From NCBI GenBank assembly GCA_905250075.1, contig CAJNOP010000203.1, forward strand, positions 139,624 to 203,623: 64,000 bases of DNA, read 5' to 3'. Every line of letters begins with the position of its first letter. Position 1 is the first letter of the stretch. The notes below the pieces were generated by a model. That model did not search any database. It saw only the letters and a list, made by a program, of their open reading frames with translations, and was not told the DNA's origin. Of the stretch, positions 23,735 to 34,871 are shown piece after piece. This DNA comes from Rotaria sp. Silwood1 (Eukaryota; Rotifera; Eurotatoria; Philodinida; Philodinidae). A program made the translations under genes and the position numbers.

Positions 23735-23976
23735 TTGGTACAAATGACCATTCTTGTGGTACAAAGTAACATAGTCATGGTACAAATGACCATTTTCATG
23801 GTAGAAAGTACCGTAGTCATGGTACAAGTGACCATTTTTGTGGTACAAAGTACCATGGTCGTGGAACAAGTGACCGTTTTCGTGGTACCAAGTACCAGAG
23901 TCATGGTACATGTGACCATTTTCATGGTACAAAGCACCATAGTCATGATACAAGTGACCATTTTCGTGGTACAAAG
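23735..23976. repeat. 42-bp TGGTAC minisatellite, left part
   Basis: About six units made of two 21-bp halves, TGGTACAAAGTACCATAGTC and TGGTACAAGTGACCATTTTC. GGTACAAAGTACC within it is self-complementary. Because 42 is a multiple of three, several frames stay open on both strands; I regard these as artefacts. Confidence 0.85.
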
Positions 23977-23978
23977 TA

Positions 23979-24688
23979 ATGGCGTAACCAGATGGGGGCT
24001 GGAGGGGGCTCAGCCCCGTCTAGAAAGGTTTCTGACCTCTCTGGCTGAAGGAAATTACCTATGACTGGTGTATTAATAGCAGTATACATATAGTTTATCC
24101 ACAAAGCAAGCATTTATAACAGAGAAAAGTTCAGATTTTTATGAGATATTTCTTAAAAGATAGTGTAGAGTACAGTTTCCCTGCATTTTGAAAAATTTTC
24201 GTTTCGCAAATTAGGTTGTTTCTGTAACATTTCAATTTTCTGACTTCTTCTGTTCATTTCAGTTTTGAATATGAAATAGGATTTCATTAGTTATGGAGTG
24301 GCTTCGGCAATCAAAGATAATTCATAACATAATTTCTGTGCCTATTACTCCAAAATCACGAGTTCCTATTTGAATGAATTGTACAGTTTCGAGCCAACCA
24401 TTTTTTTTCGGTTTCGAGAAGCTACCGTCTTCAGCGTTATGCTCTTCTGCAACAAATAATGAATGTTTATTTCTTCTACAATTATTTCAATGTCAAAAAC
24501 TGTAAATTTTATTAAGACAAAAAGGTTTTTGCTGTGCGATGTTTCTTTAAAAAAATCATAGAAAAGAAAAGCAGCGAAAAATAACCTTATAACAGTGCTG
24601 CAAAATTTTTTATTGTCTTTTGTGTCGAGAACTTCGGTACGTTTGTGGGAGCCTAGCCCCCTCTAGCTATATTTTCTGGTTACGCCAC
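23979..24688. mobile_element. TIR element (RTGGCGTAACCAGA) inserted in the TGGTAC minisatellite
   Basis: The ends ATGGCGTAACCAGA and the mirror of GTGGCGTAACCAGA are flanked by TA (23977-23978, 24689-24690). Both subterminal regions carry GGGGGCT / AGCCCC words. The minisatellite stops at one end and resumes at the other. There is no transposase, so this is a 710-bp non-autonomous DNA element. Confidence 0.75.
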
Positions 24689-24690
24689 TA

Positions 24691-24962
24691 GTACAAAGTA
24701 CCATAGTCGTGGTACAAATGACCATTTTCATGGTACAAAAGTACCACTTTGGTGGTACAAGCGACCATTTATTTGACACAATTGGCCCTTTTCATTATAC
24801 AGATGACCGTTTCTATGGCTCAATTCACCATTTTCAGGGCACAATCAACAATTTCTATGGTACAGTTGACCATTCTTATGGCGCCAATGAGCATGTCTGT
24901 GTCACAATTGGCCATGTCCGTATTAGAAATGACCATTACTTTGACATAAATCACCATGTTAG
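24691..24962. repeat. 42-bp TGGTAC minisatellite, right part
   Basis: Continuation of the same array. The first two units are well conserved, then the units decay to GGCACAAT...ACCATTTTY forms toward 24960. Confidence 0.7.
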
Positions 24963-26825
24963 TCGTTATAATTAACTAAAGCATAAACTTTATTATATAC
25001 ATTAGCATCTTTCAATATTTTCTGTGAACTATTTGAATATATCTATAGTACGTAATATACAACATGTTACAAATATTAATAATTTCTCATAAACTCATCA
25101 TTATACAGAATTCATTTTTATTTAAAAATATAAGGACATCTTTGTCATCATTCCGTCAGTCTAGGGCCAAGGAAATCGACATTCAATGTCGATGAACGTT
25201 ACTTGTTATTAATGATAATGCTAATGATACGAATTTATTTACCGTTTTATTGCAATTTCTATTTAAAAAGAAGATGTAAAAGCTTTCGATGTGTTCAAGA
25301 AACCATTTTCAAACACAAAAGACAAAAAATTAGAATTGTATATAACAATTTTTTTTCTTTTCTATTTTTTTCCTATAGCAATGTTGACAACCATTGCAGC
25401 TCGATAATTATATATGATTCTCCTTCTTGCATTGCAGTGTTTATCAACATTACTATAAAAAACAAATAGAAAAGAAAAATAAATTACTATGTACATTTCT
25501 TACTCTTTGTCTTTTGTGTTTAAAATAGTATGTTGAACACATAAAAAATGTACACGTCTTTTTTTTTGAATAAATGTCGAAAAAAACTGATAAATGAATT
25601 TCGTATTATTAGCATTCTCTGAGCTACTACAGCAACAGGATACTTTTTGAGATTAACGACACTCTTTTTTCACCTGGATTGTTGATAATCACATCATACT
25701 TAGACTATTATTAGAAAGAAAAGCTGGTTTCAACATATGCCACGAAAACCCGTCCTTTATGACTATATGTAAGATTTGTAGAATGTATTATCATTACAAA
25801 AGTAGACAAGACAAAAAAAAATTTCACCATTTATCAAAAGTCATTGTACTGATCATATAATCTATACAGTAGAATGAGCATTCAAAAACTTCTGATAACA
25901 CGCTGGCCAAATTTGAGTACATACTTAGTTTTTTTTTATTAACTCTTTACACTATTATCGTTTGATCTCTAATTTATTTATCAAATAAATTATGATCGCT
26001 ACTCTATCAATGGTCAGAGTTTCCAGCGTAAACCACGAGAAGTGGATGAAAAAAATTGTATCCTATATGCTCTAGTGGGATTAATAGAAAAGTTTATTAT
26101 TGTAGCTTTTATAATAATATTCAAAATCCGATCTATGTTCTCGAGTGATATAATGTCATTATGGTACCATGCAATTATAATGGTGACACAATGGATAGTG
26201 CTCCAGTATATCAATCATTGGTTTTCAGTTTTAGTTTCTGAAATTTAATCCACTGTGGGTTATAAAAGGAAAAATTTGTAAAACAGTGTTGGTTATCGTA
26301 TAACCGGGACGAAAAGGGACTTTAATACGCCCAGTCTCAGGAGAATTTCATATTTCAGTTTTGTGGCAATCTGAGCTCATAATATTCAATAACTAAAATC
26401 AGACTGTGTGCTCATAGAAACTAATACGTTGAGAGCTTAACCATTTTGAACTTTGATCACTGCAAAGCTCGAATCGAATGTTACCATGAGACTTGATGCC
26501 ATTAATCTATTATTCGAACCTATTCTACAACGGTTGAAGGTCATCTAAAAATTTTCCATTTTCTTACGAATAGTAATTTACATTTTGAAAAATGAAACTG
26601 AAAGTCAGCGATTAAGATACTAAGGCATCGTCGATTGTACCGTCGTTATGAGTTTATGAAGACTTTGATTTCGAACAAAAATAAAAAATAAATCGATTTT
26701 TAATCCCTAAAAATACAGGATAGAGGTACAGAGGCATTTTCGGGTGTGATACATCTCTGACAAACAGCAACATTCTCATCCACAAAATTTGTTGATAACA
26801 ATTTTGGTTTCCCATGTCGTCAAAA
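24963..26825. other. AT-rich stretch without recognisable gene
   Basis: Contains copy B of the GTCAGTCTAGGG repeat at 25150-25208. Otherwise only short, hydrophobic composition-type frames. Confidence 0.35.
25150..25208. repeat. Dispersed repeat, copy B
   Basis: Matches 16141-16189 over GTCAGTCTAGGG and TCGATGAACGTTACTTGT, with an 8-bp insertion (CATTCAAT region) relative to copy A that makes a small hairpin ATCGACATT-CAATGTCGAT. Confidence 0.55.
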
Positions 26826-26945
26826 TCGCGAAAAAATTGGCGATTAATCACGATTTATCGAAACGATAATCGTGCGCTAAATCGCGATAAATCGCCGATT
26901 CTTTTCGATTACTTTGACGATTTTTATGATAAATCGTGATTTTAC
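26826..26945. repeat. ATCGCGAT / AATCGTGATTT motif swarm
   Basis: About 120 bp of overlapping ATCG-centred self-complementary words (AATCGCGATAAATCGCCGAT and relatives), similar in style to the larger motif-swarm elements. Confidence 0.45.
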
Positions 26946-27490
26946 AGTCCACTTTTCTCCTCCACTATATAGATAATTCGTGCAGCTTTACGCCTGGAAA
27001 CATTATTTATACGGTTATAGTCAGAACCTCTTATTACTGATTTATATTATCGAATACTTTTATTAGAAAATTAAGTGTTTACATTATTTTATCTGAGCAA
27101 AATACGTAACAAAAACTAAAGCAATAATGCGGCATGCAACTTTACACATTTTGACGAGAACAGCTTCGAAGAAAAGAGAAAAAAGTAATAAAATATTCAT
27201 ATGTAGAAACTGAAGTTAAATCAACGTTTCTCGGAAAACATCTCGCATATTTGTTTTTGTTCATAAATTAAAAATCTGAAAGAGGAAAAATGAATAAAAA
27301 TTCGAAATAAAAATAATAACTACATACAACGATGAAAATAGAAGACTTCTTCCTAAAAAAAACGAATTTTTCAACTTTACTTTAATCAGAGATTGATAGA
27401 ACAATCTAAAACTGAATCTACGACGAAAAGAATTCTAATTTTAAAAAAATACTTGATCTGAAAAATCTGTGTGAAGCTACCACAACACGA
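26946..27490. other. Non-coding stretch before sequence gap
   Basis: AT-rich, no recognisable feature. Ends at an assembly gap (27511-27610). Confidence 0.35.
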
Positions 27491-27510
27491 CCATTGAGCA
27501 CGACCAGTAG

Positions 27511-27610
27511 NNNNNNNNNNNNNNNNNNNNNNNNNNNNNNNNNNNNNNNNNNNNNNNNNNNNNNNNNNNNNNNNNNNNNNNNNNNNNNNNNNNNNNNNNN
27601 NNNNNNNNNN
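27511..27610. other. Assembly gap (100 N)
   Basis: A run of N. Any gene covering it, such as the zinc-knuckle ORF on its right, is incomplete here. Confidence 0.95.
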
Positions 27611-27712
27611 TGTGCAAATTGTAATGGGCCACATAAATCCAATGATACTAAATGTCCCGTCGCAAAAGAGTATATGAGGGCACTCACCGGGTCTTTATTA
27701 ACAACTCAGTAG
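27611..27712 (+). pseudogene. C-terminal piece of a gag-like zinc-knuckle ORF (LINE ORF1 type)
   Basis: The frame right after the gap reads CANCNGPHKSNDTKCP, then VAKEYMRALT, and stops with TAG about 34 codons in. CxxCxxxHx6-7C followed by P is the terminal knuckle seen in ORF1/gag-like proteins of Jockey/CR1-type non-LTR retrotransposons, where it binds nucleic acid. No reverse transcriptase follows on the right; instead a telomere-like palindrome begins 57 bp on. It is probably a fragment of a LINE mostly lost or hidden in the gap. Confidence 0.55.
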
Positions 27713-27769
27713 TCAAAATCAACTTCTACAAACACATACCGTTTCAATACTGTTAACTTTCCTCCTAGA

Positions 27770-28017
27770 GGGTGTGGGTGTGAGTGTGGGTGTAGGTGCC
27801 GGTGGGTGTGGATGTGAGTGTGGGTATGGGTGTCTTCTAAATTTAGAACTACACCCACGTCCACACCCACACCCGCACCCGCACCCTACACCCACCCACA
27901 TCCACCCACACCCACACCTCACACCCACCCACACCCACACCCACACACCCACACCCACACCCACACGCACACCCTCACCCACACCCCCTCACCCACCCCA
28001 GACCCCACACCCACATC
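27770..28017. repeat. Telomere-like palindrome, locus 2
   Basis: GTGTGGG-type repeats (27770-27832), spacer CTTCTAAATTTAGAACT (itself palindromic), then a longer block of CACCCACAC-type repeats to about 28017. The right block is the longest CCCACA tract in the window apart from locus 4. Confidence 0.8.
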
Positions 28018-29129
28018 CTCGCTGGTATTAAGCATTTGCTCAGCAATTATGACACATCATACTTTAATGTTATAATGATGGTCGATAGAAACGTGTATTT
28101 GCATCATATGCTAGAATGTTCCATTGTGGACACTACGCTTACTTGGATTCAGTGCAACTAGAAACACTTCTTTGAGAAGATTACGTTTTGTATTATTATT
28201 TTCTAGTGAAACTAGAAGAGTTTTATTGATTTTCTCTTACAAAGAAGTACTTCGTGAATACATTCAGTATTTAAAAAATACAACAAAAATGAGTGTAATG
28301 TTGGAAATTAATCTTCTTGATACAAAAATATCATGATATTTCAGAATTAAAATATTGCTATTATTGAACATCTCAAATTTTTAGTGAATTTAAATCTTCG
28401 AGCTTTTATCAGCTCCGTCAGGATAGTTGCTTCTGATTCATGATTCAAAATATTTCCTATATCTATTCAAAGCAATGATGTGACCATCATAGTAAGCACA
28501 CTATGCTTGTGATCCATGAAGGTTCAAGCGTGACGATGTACTCAATTTTTGATGATAGAAGAACGAATTCATGCGAAATGAGTTTCGAAAAAGAATCTTA
28601 TGGACATGTTCATCCATAATCCTTGTCAAGTTGCAATTAGCAAGTAAGCAGCAATGTAAACCTTTAGTATCACTCCTGCGTGGATCAAAGCTATGGCAAA
28701 GCTGCTGCTCTATTTGAGGAATAGTTATATCAGTATCGAATCGTTTTCGGCTGTACAACATTCAACGTCTAACTCGTTGACGAAGACGAGTATTATAACC
28801 GAAAAATGATACATATCGCTCACCAAGAGGCAAACATTTAAGTGAAATTACTTGAAGAACTGAAAGAAACCAACTAATTTCAATAATATTTTGCATTGCT
28901 TACAAACAGAAAAGCTGTCAGCGCAATGTCTTTCGGGATTAAAAATGTGAAACACGATGTAGCTGCTATAGCCGATATTCTAAAAGCAGTTGTTTTTTAC
29001 AGCTACAGATGTATATTTCTTCATAATGAATTACCTTACATTATATACTTTCGGCAGTATAATACTCAATATATGCTTCAATGATATATTAGTTGTGCAT
29101 CATATCTCATATTTACTTAAAGTCCTCTA
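28018..29129. other. Stretch without recognisable gene
   Basis: Frames at 28124-28336 (plus) and 28501-28761 (minus, 86 codons, ATG start) match no family I know. No repeats noticed. Confidence 0.3.
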
Positions 29130-29787
29130 TCACAGTCTATAACGATCCCAGTCTTGTCTGCCACGGTCTGTGATGAGTCAAGATCCCTGTCTGTCACGCT
29201 CTGTGAGCCATATAGAGACCTGTCTGCCACGGTCTGTGATGGGTCTCGAGTCTATCTGTCACGATCTATGATGGGTTCAGACCCTCTCTGTCACGGTCTG
29301 CGACGGGTCCCAAGCCTGTTTGTCACGGTCTGTGATGTGTTCAGACCCCGTCTATCACGGTCTGTGATGGGTGCAGAGCTCTGTCTGTCACGGTCTGATA
29401 TGCGTCCAAAGCTCTGTCTGTCACGGTCTGTGATGGGTCCAAAACCTGTCTGTCACGGCCTGTGATGGGTCCAGACCCTGTTCGTCACGGTCTGTGATGT
29501 GTCCAGAGCCCTGTCTGTCACGGTCTGTGATGGGTCCAAAACCTGTCTATCACGATCTGTGATGGGTCCAGACCCCGTTCGTCACGATCTGTGATGTGTC
29601 CCAAGTCTGTTTGTCACGGTCTGTGATGGATTCAGAGCCCTGTCTGTCACGGCCTGTGATGGGTCCAGAGCCCTGTCTGCCACGATCTGTGATGGGTACA
29701 GAGCCTGTCTGTCACGGTCTGTGATGGGTCCAAATCCTTGTCTGTCACCGTCTGTGATCGGTCACGTGAGTGTCTGTCACGGTCTGT

Positions 29788-29789
<2 letters not shown>
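29130..29789. repeat. ~33-bp minisatellite (CTGTCACGGTCTGTGATGGG)
   Basis: About 20 variable units of the form CTGTCACGGTCTGTGATGGG followed by TCCAGAGCCCT. Each unit contains TCACGGTCTGTGA, which can form a small hairpin. The array runs directly into the poly-G tract. It is not a CRISPR array: repeat and spacer are not distinguishable and units are contiguous. Confidence 0.85.

Positions 29790-29826
<37 letters not shown>
29790..29826. repeat. Poly-G run (37 G)
   Basis: A homopolymer of 37 G joins the minisatellite to the 5' end of the Athena-like element. Its length is probably imprecise, and it could mark a capped or healed junction or an assembly problem. Confidence 0.85.
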
Positions 29827-29827
<1 letters not shown>

Positions 29828-29836
29828 GGTTCCATA

Positions 29837-31135
29837 TTTCTGCCACTAAACACTTCAACACTCCTTGAGGATCGTGTTTCACGAAATAAAAAGATTCGTG
29901 TATATCTTGAATGAAATAGAATATTAAAATGGTTTGAAGAAAATTGAAAATATAGTAAAAATGCTATAAGTGGTCGTGGTAACCCTGCATATACATTAGC
30001 ATCAGTCTTCATTTATGATGAATGGATGCGTAATTATGAATTACAAGTGTGGCAGGAATATTTAAAATTACGTGTTGAAGAAAAGCATTGGGCTAAAGAA
30101 GTAGTACAAAGAACTAAAAAACGTGATGATGTAGCCAATACTACTGCCCATTCCAAAAAAGAAGGCGGATGGGTATTTTTTGAATAATGTTTGATAGGAA
30201 CAAGATAGATAGCTGCGGTTTTCACCGTTGGAAAGAGCAGATGAAAGCACATCGAACTATATAGGACAATGGCTTCTAGTTTGAATTTTTGAAATCTTTT
30301 GCAATAGTTGAACAAAGAAATGTCTTAAAAACAGGTCTGATTTTTCCAGGAAAAACGAAAAAATCCAAAAAACTGAGTTTTTTTTTACAGAAATTGCTGG
30401 CAAAGTGGACTAGAATTGTCGAATATAGTACCTAGAACTTCCAAACTAGTAAAGCTTTGAATCAAGCGTTATATATAGTTTTGTAGCTTTTGAGCTGGCG
30501 ATTCTAGCACACCTCTCAAAGTTTAAGATTTCTTCTATTTTCATAGAGCAACAGTCTACTCTTTCAAGATGATCATGGATCACTATCTATTTCTGAGATA
30601 AACCTTAACAATTTTATATGAATCGATGCGCTCAATCAGCGTCTTTCCAAAGATGAAAACTGCAGCTCTCTATCTTGTTCCTATCAAAAGTTATTCAAAA
30701 AAATATCCACCCGCCTTCTTTTTTGGAATGGGCAGTAGATTTGTTCAAAAGAAAATTCGACAATTAACTGATGAAATATCAGCATTAAGTGCTAATATAT
30801 GACATCTTCAAATTCAATTAACAACATATTGGATGCATACAACATCTGAAACTACTGGTCAGAAATTAGCACATACAACAGCTGAATTAACAACCAATTT
30901 AGTAACTGATAGAATACGTCAAAATAATCCAACAACAAATAGTAATATGCCAACTACATCAACAACTATATCTAATGTTAAAAAACAAACTCGTGAACCA
31001 GTTGATCGTTTAGAAAAATATATATTAGAATATTTAAATAAATGTACTCAACATGTTAAAACATTAGCTGAAAATCGAATAAAATTAGCTAAAGCACAAA
31101 TGGAAGAATTTAAAGCTTTAGAAGATTTTCCATAA
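29837..31135 (+). pseudogene. Athena-like ORF1, interrupted by a MITE
   Basis: Coding text starts inside the element without an ATG (…LLEDRVSRNKKIRVYLE), continues through GRGNPAYTLASVFIYDEW and WQEYLKLRVEEKHWAKEV, and is cut at 30143 by the 592-bp MITE. Past the MITE it resumes in the same frame (FVQKKIRQLTDEISALSANI) and ends DFP at 31135. The charged, Leu/Lys/Glu-rich text suggests coiled coil, as expected for PLE ORF1 proteins that bind element RNA. In-frame TGA codons stand at 29912, 29945 and 30800. A true start is missing, lost by 5' truncation. Confidence 0.6.
30144..30735. mobile_element. MITE with CTGCCCATTCC ends inside Athena ORF1
   Basis: Terminal inverted repeats of about 90 bp begin CTGCCCATTCCAAAAAAGAA on the left and end with the mirror on the right (TTCTTTTTTGGAATGGGCAG), flanked by TA (30142-30143, 30736-30737). 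Both arms share GATAGGAACAAGATAGA. Removing the element and one TA restores the ORF1 frame across the junction, so the insertion came after the retroelement. No coding capacity. Confidence 0.8.
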
Positions 31136-31190
31136 GTAACAACTCGAATACATTGGAATATTCATGTAATCTTAAAATCCAAAATAAAAA

Positions 31191-31559
31191 CATGGTCAAA
31201 AAAAATAAAAATCATCGTTTAATAACAAAACGTATTGAATTAGATTTACCACCAAAATTGATTTCAATTTTAAAATAGATGAAGATATAATGAATCAAGA
31301 AGAAGCACAATTATTATACAATCAAATGAGACAAATTACAAAAAATGATCGAGTAGAAGCAATGGCTTTATATGAACAAGCTTCAGCTCGAGAACATGAA
31401 TTAATAGCAAATGAAATAAAACAAATTATAGAAAGTTTTTCACAAACAAATACCGAAGATGAGGTTAGTTTTGCAGCATTTAAACAATATCACGAGTTAC
31501 GTGAAAAAAGACTAAATATTGAAGCTGAAAAATCATTGTATTTTTTATCCGAACAGTGA
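31191..31559 (+). pseudogene. Small second ORF of the Athena-like element
   Basis: An ATG at 31191 begins MVKKNKNHRLITKRIELDLP; a frameshift near 31270 joins it to the frame with NQEEAQLLYNQMRQITKNDR and IEAEKSLYFLSEQ. It is rich in Glu, Gln, Lys and Ala and likely helical/coiled. Its stop overlaps the beginning of the RT frame by 4 bases (GTGA at 31556-31559), so the RT may be reached by frameshifting or splicing (GTGAGT at 31556 also looks like a donor). This is inference. Confidence 0.45.
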
Positions 31560-33531
31560 GTCGAGGGCGAAAACGACAATCTGCAGCAACAAGAAGAAGA
31601 AGAAATCGCAGTAATTGCCCCGACTCTAATACGTTCGTTGGGCGAGGCTTTCTTGCTCCAGCTATAATAAATCAAGCAAATATAAAATTAACTGAAGAAG
31701 AACATGACTTACTTAAACTGGATCCAAGATTCATATTTGACGATCCAAAAATAGCATCCAGAAGGCGAGTTACAGAATTAGCTACTCTAAAACGAAAAAT
31801 AGAAGGTCGTTTTTTTGAAAAAAGAGTGAAACCGGGCCGTCCATTGGAAGAATTTATTGCTGAACTAGATGTTCTTCTTCAAAAACTACATAATGGACCA
31901 ATAACTACCAATAATAAAAATAAAAATAAAAATAAAAATATTAATAGTAAAATAATAGATAAAGATATAAATACAATAATAGAAAGCCAATTGATTCAAT
32001 CGCAAAATATGGCAATTACAAGAATTAGAAAAAAGCAAAATTATAGTCGTCTTGTAAAACGACTAAAACATAAATTTAGAAAAGCTGATATCGTTCTAAG
32101 AAAATCAGATAAATCGAAAGTATTCCATTTAGGTAAATTAGAAGATTATCAGGAAAAATCAAAAGAATATATGGATAGAACCCAAGCGTATAAGTGTCTT
32201 GGAAAAGAAGATCCATTAGCTGATCTAATAAAAAGAACAAATAAATATCTGTTGAATCTTCGATTGGCTAAATGGATTACTCAAAAACAATATGAATTAT
32301 TAACTATTAAACCAAACGAAGTCGAACTTGCCCATTTATATTACTTACCAAAAGCACACAAGCCTAATACTCCTCTTCGGCCAATAATTAGTGGTTTGAA
32401 ACATCCAACAATAAAAATATCCAAATATCTTGATGATTTATTAAGACCATTATTTGATAAAATGGCTAAAGAATCAACAGTTACTTCAGGTTTCGAATTG
32501 CTTAAAAAAGTAGAAGAATGGTCAAAATTAAATATAAATCAACAGACTTTATTTTGTACTATAGATGTAGTTGATTTATATACAATGATTCCACAAACTG
32601 AAGATGTATTATCATTAAAAAAGATGTTAGATTATTTAAAATTGAAGCAAGTTGGTGGCCTAAAATTAGAAACAATTATTAGATTAGGTAGATTTGTAAT
32701 GCAAAATAATTATTTTTCTTACGATGGCCAATTCTATCATCAAATAAGAGGTGGAGTTATGGGATCGCTATTAACATTAACTGTTGCTAATTGTTACATG
32801 TTCTTTTTTGAACAATAAATTATAAAACAAATAAAAAATAGTGGTGGTCTCTATCCCCGCTATATTGATGATTTATTTATTGCAATAAATTGGCCAGCTC
32901 GACATTTAGTTAAAGAAATTGAGAGATGGAATAAATTTTATAGAAACATTAAATTAAATGCAAATATTGGTTGAAGTTCAAATTTTCTTGATTTGTATCT
33001 AGAAAATAGAAATGGAATTTTATTTACTAAAGTTTATCAAAAGCCATCTTATGAACCATATTATTTGCCTTTCAATAGTATCCATCCAATACATATGAAG
33101 AAAAATATTCCATTTACAATGTTATTACGTTTATTAAGATATTGTTCAACTTTTGAATCATATATAGAAGAAAGAGAAAAATTACGTGTAACCTTGTTAT
33201 TAAATAAACATTCAAATAAAATTATTGAACAGCAGTTTTTAAATTTATTAACAAAATATAATATTGATCAACCTTTGAATTTTAATAATTATTGTAAATA
33301 TCGTAAAAACAGTTATCAACACTTCTGAAAAAGAAAAATTTTCAATAGATTATAATAGAACATTGTTTATTCGCTTTACATACTGTTTAAGTATGAAGAG
33401 CTTTCCAGCTAAATTTCATTCTCTTTGGAATAAATATTTTAGTCAATCGCCAATTAATGAAATTACACCAGTTTTAGGTACCAGAAATGTTGATAACATT
33501 CAAAGACGTTTAGTTAATACAAAAATAAACT
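31556..33531 (+). pseudogene. Penelope-like reverse transcriptase (Athena type, no endonuclease)
   Basis: RT blocks appear in order: YLPKAHKP...LRPIISG (RT2 region), FCTIDVVDLYTMIP (RT3 with the first catalytic Asp), QIRGGVMGSLLTLTVANCYM (RT4; GS followed by LL where PF-like residues are usual), PRYIDDLFIAINW (RT5, the YIDD catalytic pair) and the PLE-specific tail FLDLYLE...KVYQKPSYEPYY...SIHP, then PVLGTRNVDNIQRRLV ending NTKIN-stop at 33531. No GIY-YIG domain follows. The frame is broken by TAA at 32816, TGA at 32972 and a frameshift near 33325. A basic N-terminus (RGRKRQSAATRRRRNRS) could bind RNA. The assumed start is GTG at 31556; no good ATG precedes the conserved part. Confidence 0.85.
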
Positions 33532-34870
33532 GACTACAATAAGAAGAAGAATTGAAATTTAAATATCAAGACAACTAACAGAATATTATATTTTATCGAG
33601 GTCGCTAGCATATTAACATTTCTTCAAATGTTATAAAATTCTTTTCCAACTCAATTTATTAACAACAAGTTTATAAATAAAAAAAATAGCATCGATATAA
33701 TATACAATTAAAAAACGACAAAGACCACCAGCGCTTATTAAAAAGTTTATTAAATGCATTACAATACAAAGAGCAATTTTGAAATTAACAGTTACAGATA
33801 AATTAAAAAACAATATAATAACTAATTGAAATATCATTCGGTAGATAAATTTGCAACACAGTAGTATAACCTTATAACTTTTAATCCAGACATAAATGGA
33901 CCAAAACTAACAATATCCCTAATTGCAATATTATTAATCGAAATAACATTATAATATCACAGCTTTGCAGAATAAAAACAAATTCTGCTAGCAAGCTGGA
34001 CTACAATCTATAATGTAAAGTTAAATTAAATTATTGAATTATGATTAAGATAGTTCAATCATGTAGTAGAAAGAAAAATTTAAAGCAAAAAATTGAAAAA
34101 ATCTCAAAAACTTTATTCTATTTTATTTGAAAGATCATACTTAAATTTGGAACATAATATTATTGAATAAAATCAAAATGACATATGACATTTATTAAAA
34201 AGAAGAAATGTTTCGTTGAATATAATTATTTCCCAAAAACATTCAAATTGTTAATGAAGATTCTAAAAATAAAAAATAAATGATAAGATTAGAAATGTCT
34301 GAAGACACAAAACAATTTCGGAACATATGCCCATTGGATGAAAAGTTAGCACCAACTGGAAAAATTATCAGCAAAATATCGCTAGCCGCACAATAACGAA
34401 AGTCCACTACAAAATTAATATGAATCACCAGGTCATAACTATATGAGAATAGATTAAGTAATTTCTTTAATGAAACCGGCCGATTAAAATAAAATAAACT
34501 CGAATAAATTCAAAGTAAAATGCAATAAAACATGCTGATTAAATTAAAATAAAACAAAGTTTAACATAAAATTCAAATGAATAATATATAATATAATAAT
34601 TTAAAAAAACTGTTGCTTCAACTTTCCTTTCAGTTTCTAATTTCTCTATCTAAAAATAATACAAAAAAAATTTTTCAAAGTTTTAAAAATTTTTTTTCAA
34701 AAGTTTTAATAAAAGTCAATATTTTCTTCTTATTATTAGCTTTACTCTATAACTATCACTTCTACATCTTTCATTATTATTTCAAATTTCATTCCTTCCT
34801 TTTTCCTTTTTGCCTTTTTTCTCGTTCCTCATAGATTTTTTATAAACTTTTTCCTTATGTGCTTGAAATC
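33532..34870 (+). other. AT-rich 3' region of the Athena-like element
   Basis: About 1.3 kb of very A-rich sequence with runs such as TTAAATTAAATTATTGAATT and AAATAAAATAAACTCG. There are no coding frames of note. It links the RT stop to the ribozyme motif. Confidence 0.5.
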
Positions 34871-34871
34871 G

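Noticed and set aside
23678..24064. Repetitive proteins (Tyr-His-Glu-Asn-Gly and Met-Val-Thr types) on both strands
   Set aside because: The 42-bp unit is a multiple of three, so several frames stay open by chance. No start context or flanking gene structure.
27719..28075. His-Thr-Pro / Val-Gly-Trp repeat ORFs here and at 54378-54725
   Set aside because: Translations of the telomere-like GTGTGGG / CCCACAC palindromes.
29130..29789. CRISPR-like array
   Set aside because: Units are contiguous ~33-bp variants with no separate spacers, in a eukaryotic context: a minisatellite.
29647..30012. Polyproline ORF on the minus strand
   Set aside because: Product of the poly-G run and minisatellite read in reverse.
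30765..30805. Second hammerhead motif (CTGATGA near 30769)
   Set aside because: No GAAA/GTC partner at suitable spacing; it is part of the ORF1 coding text.
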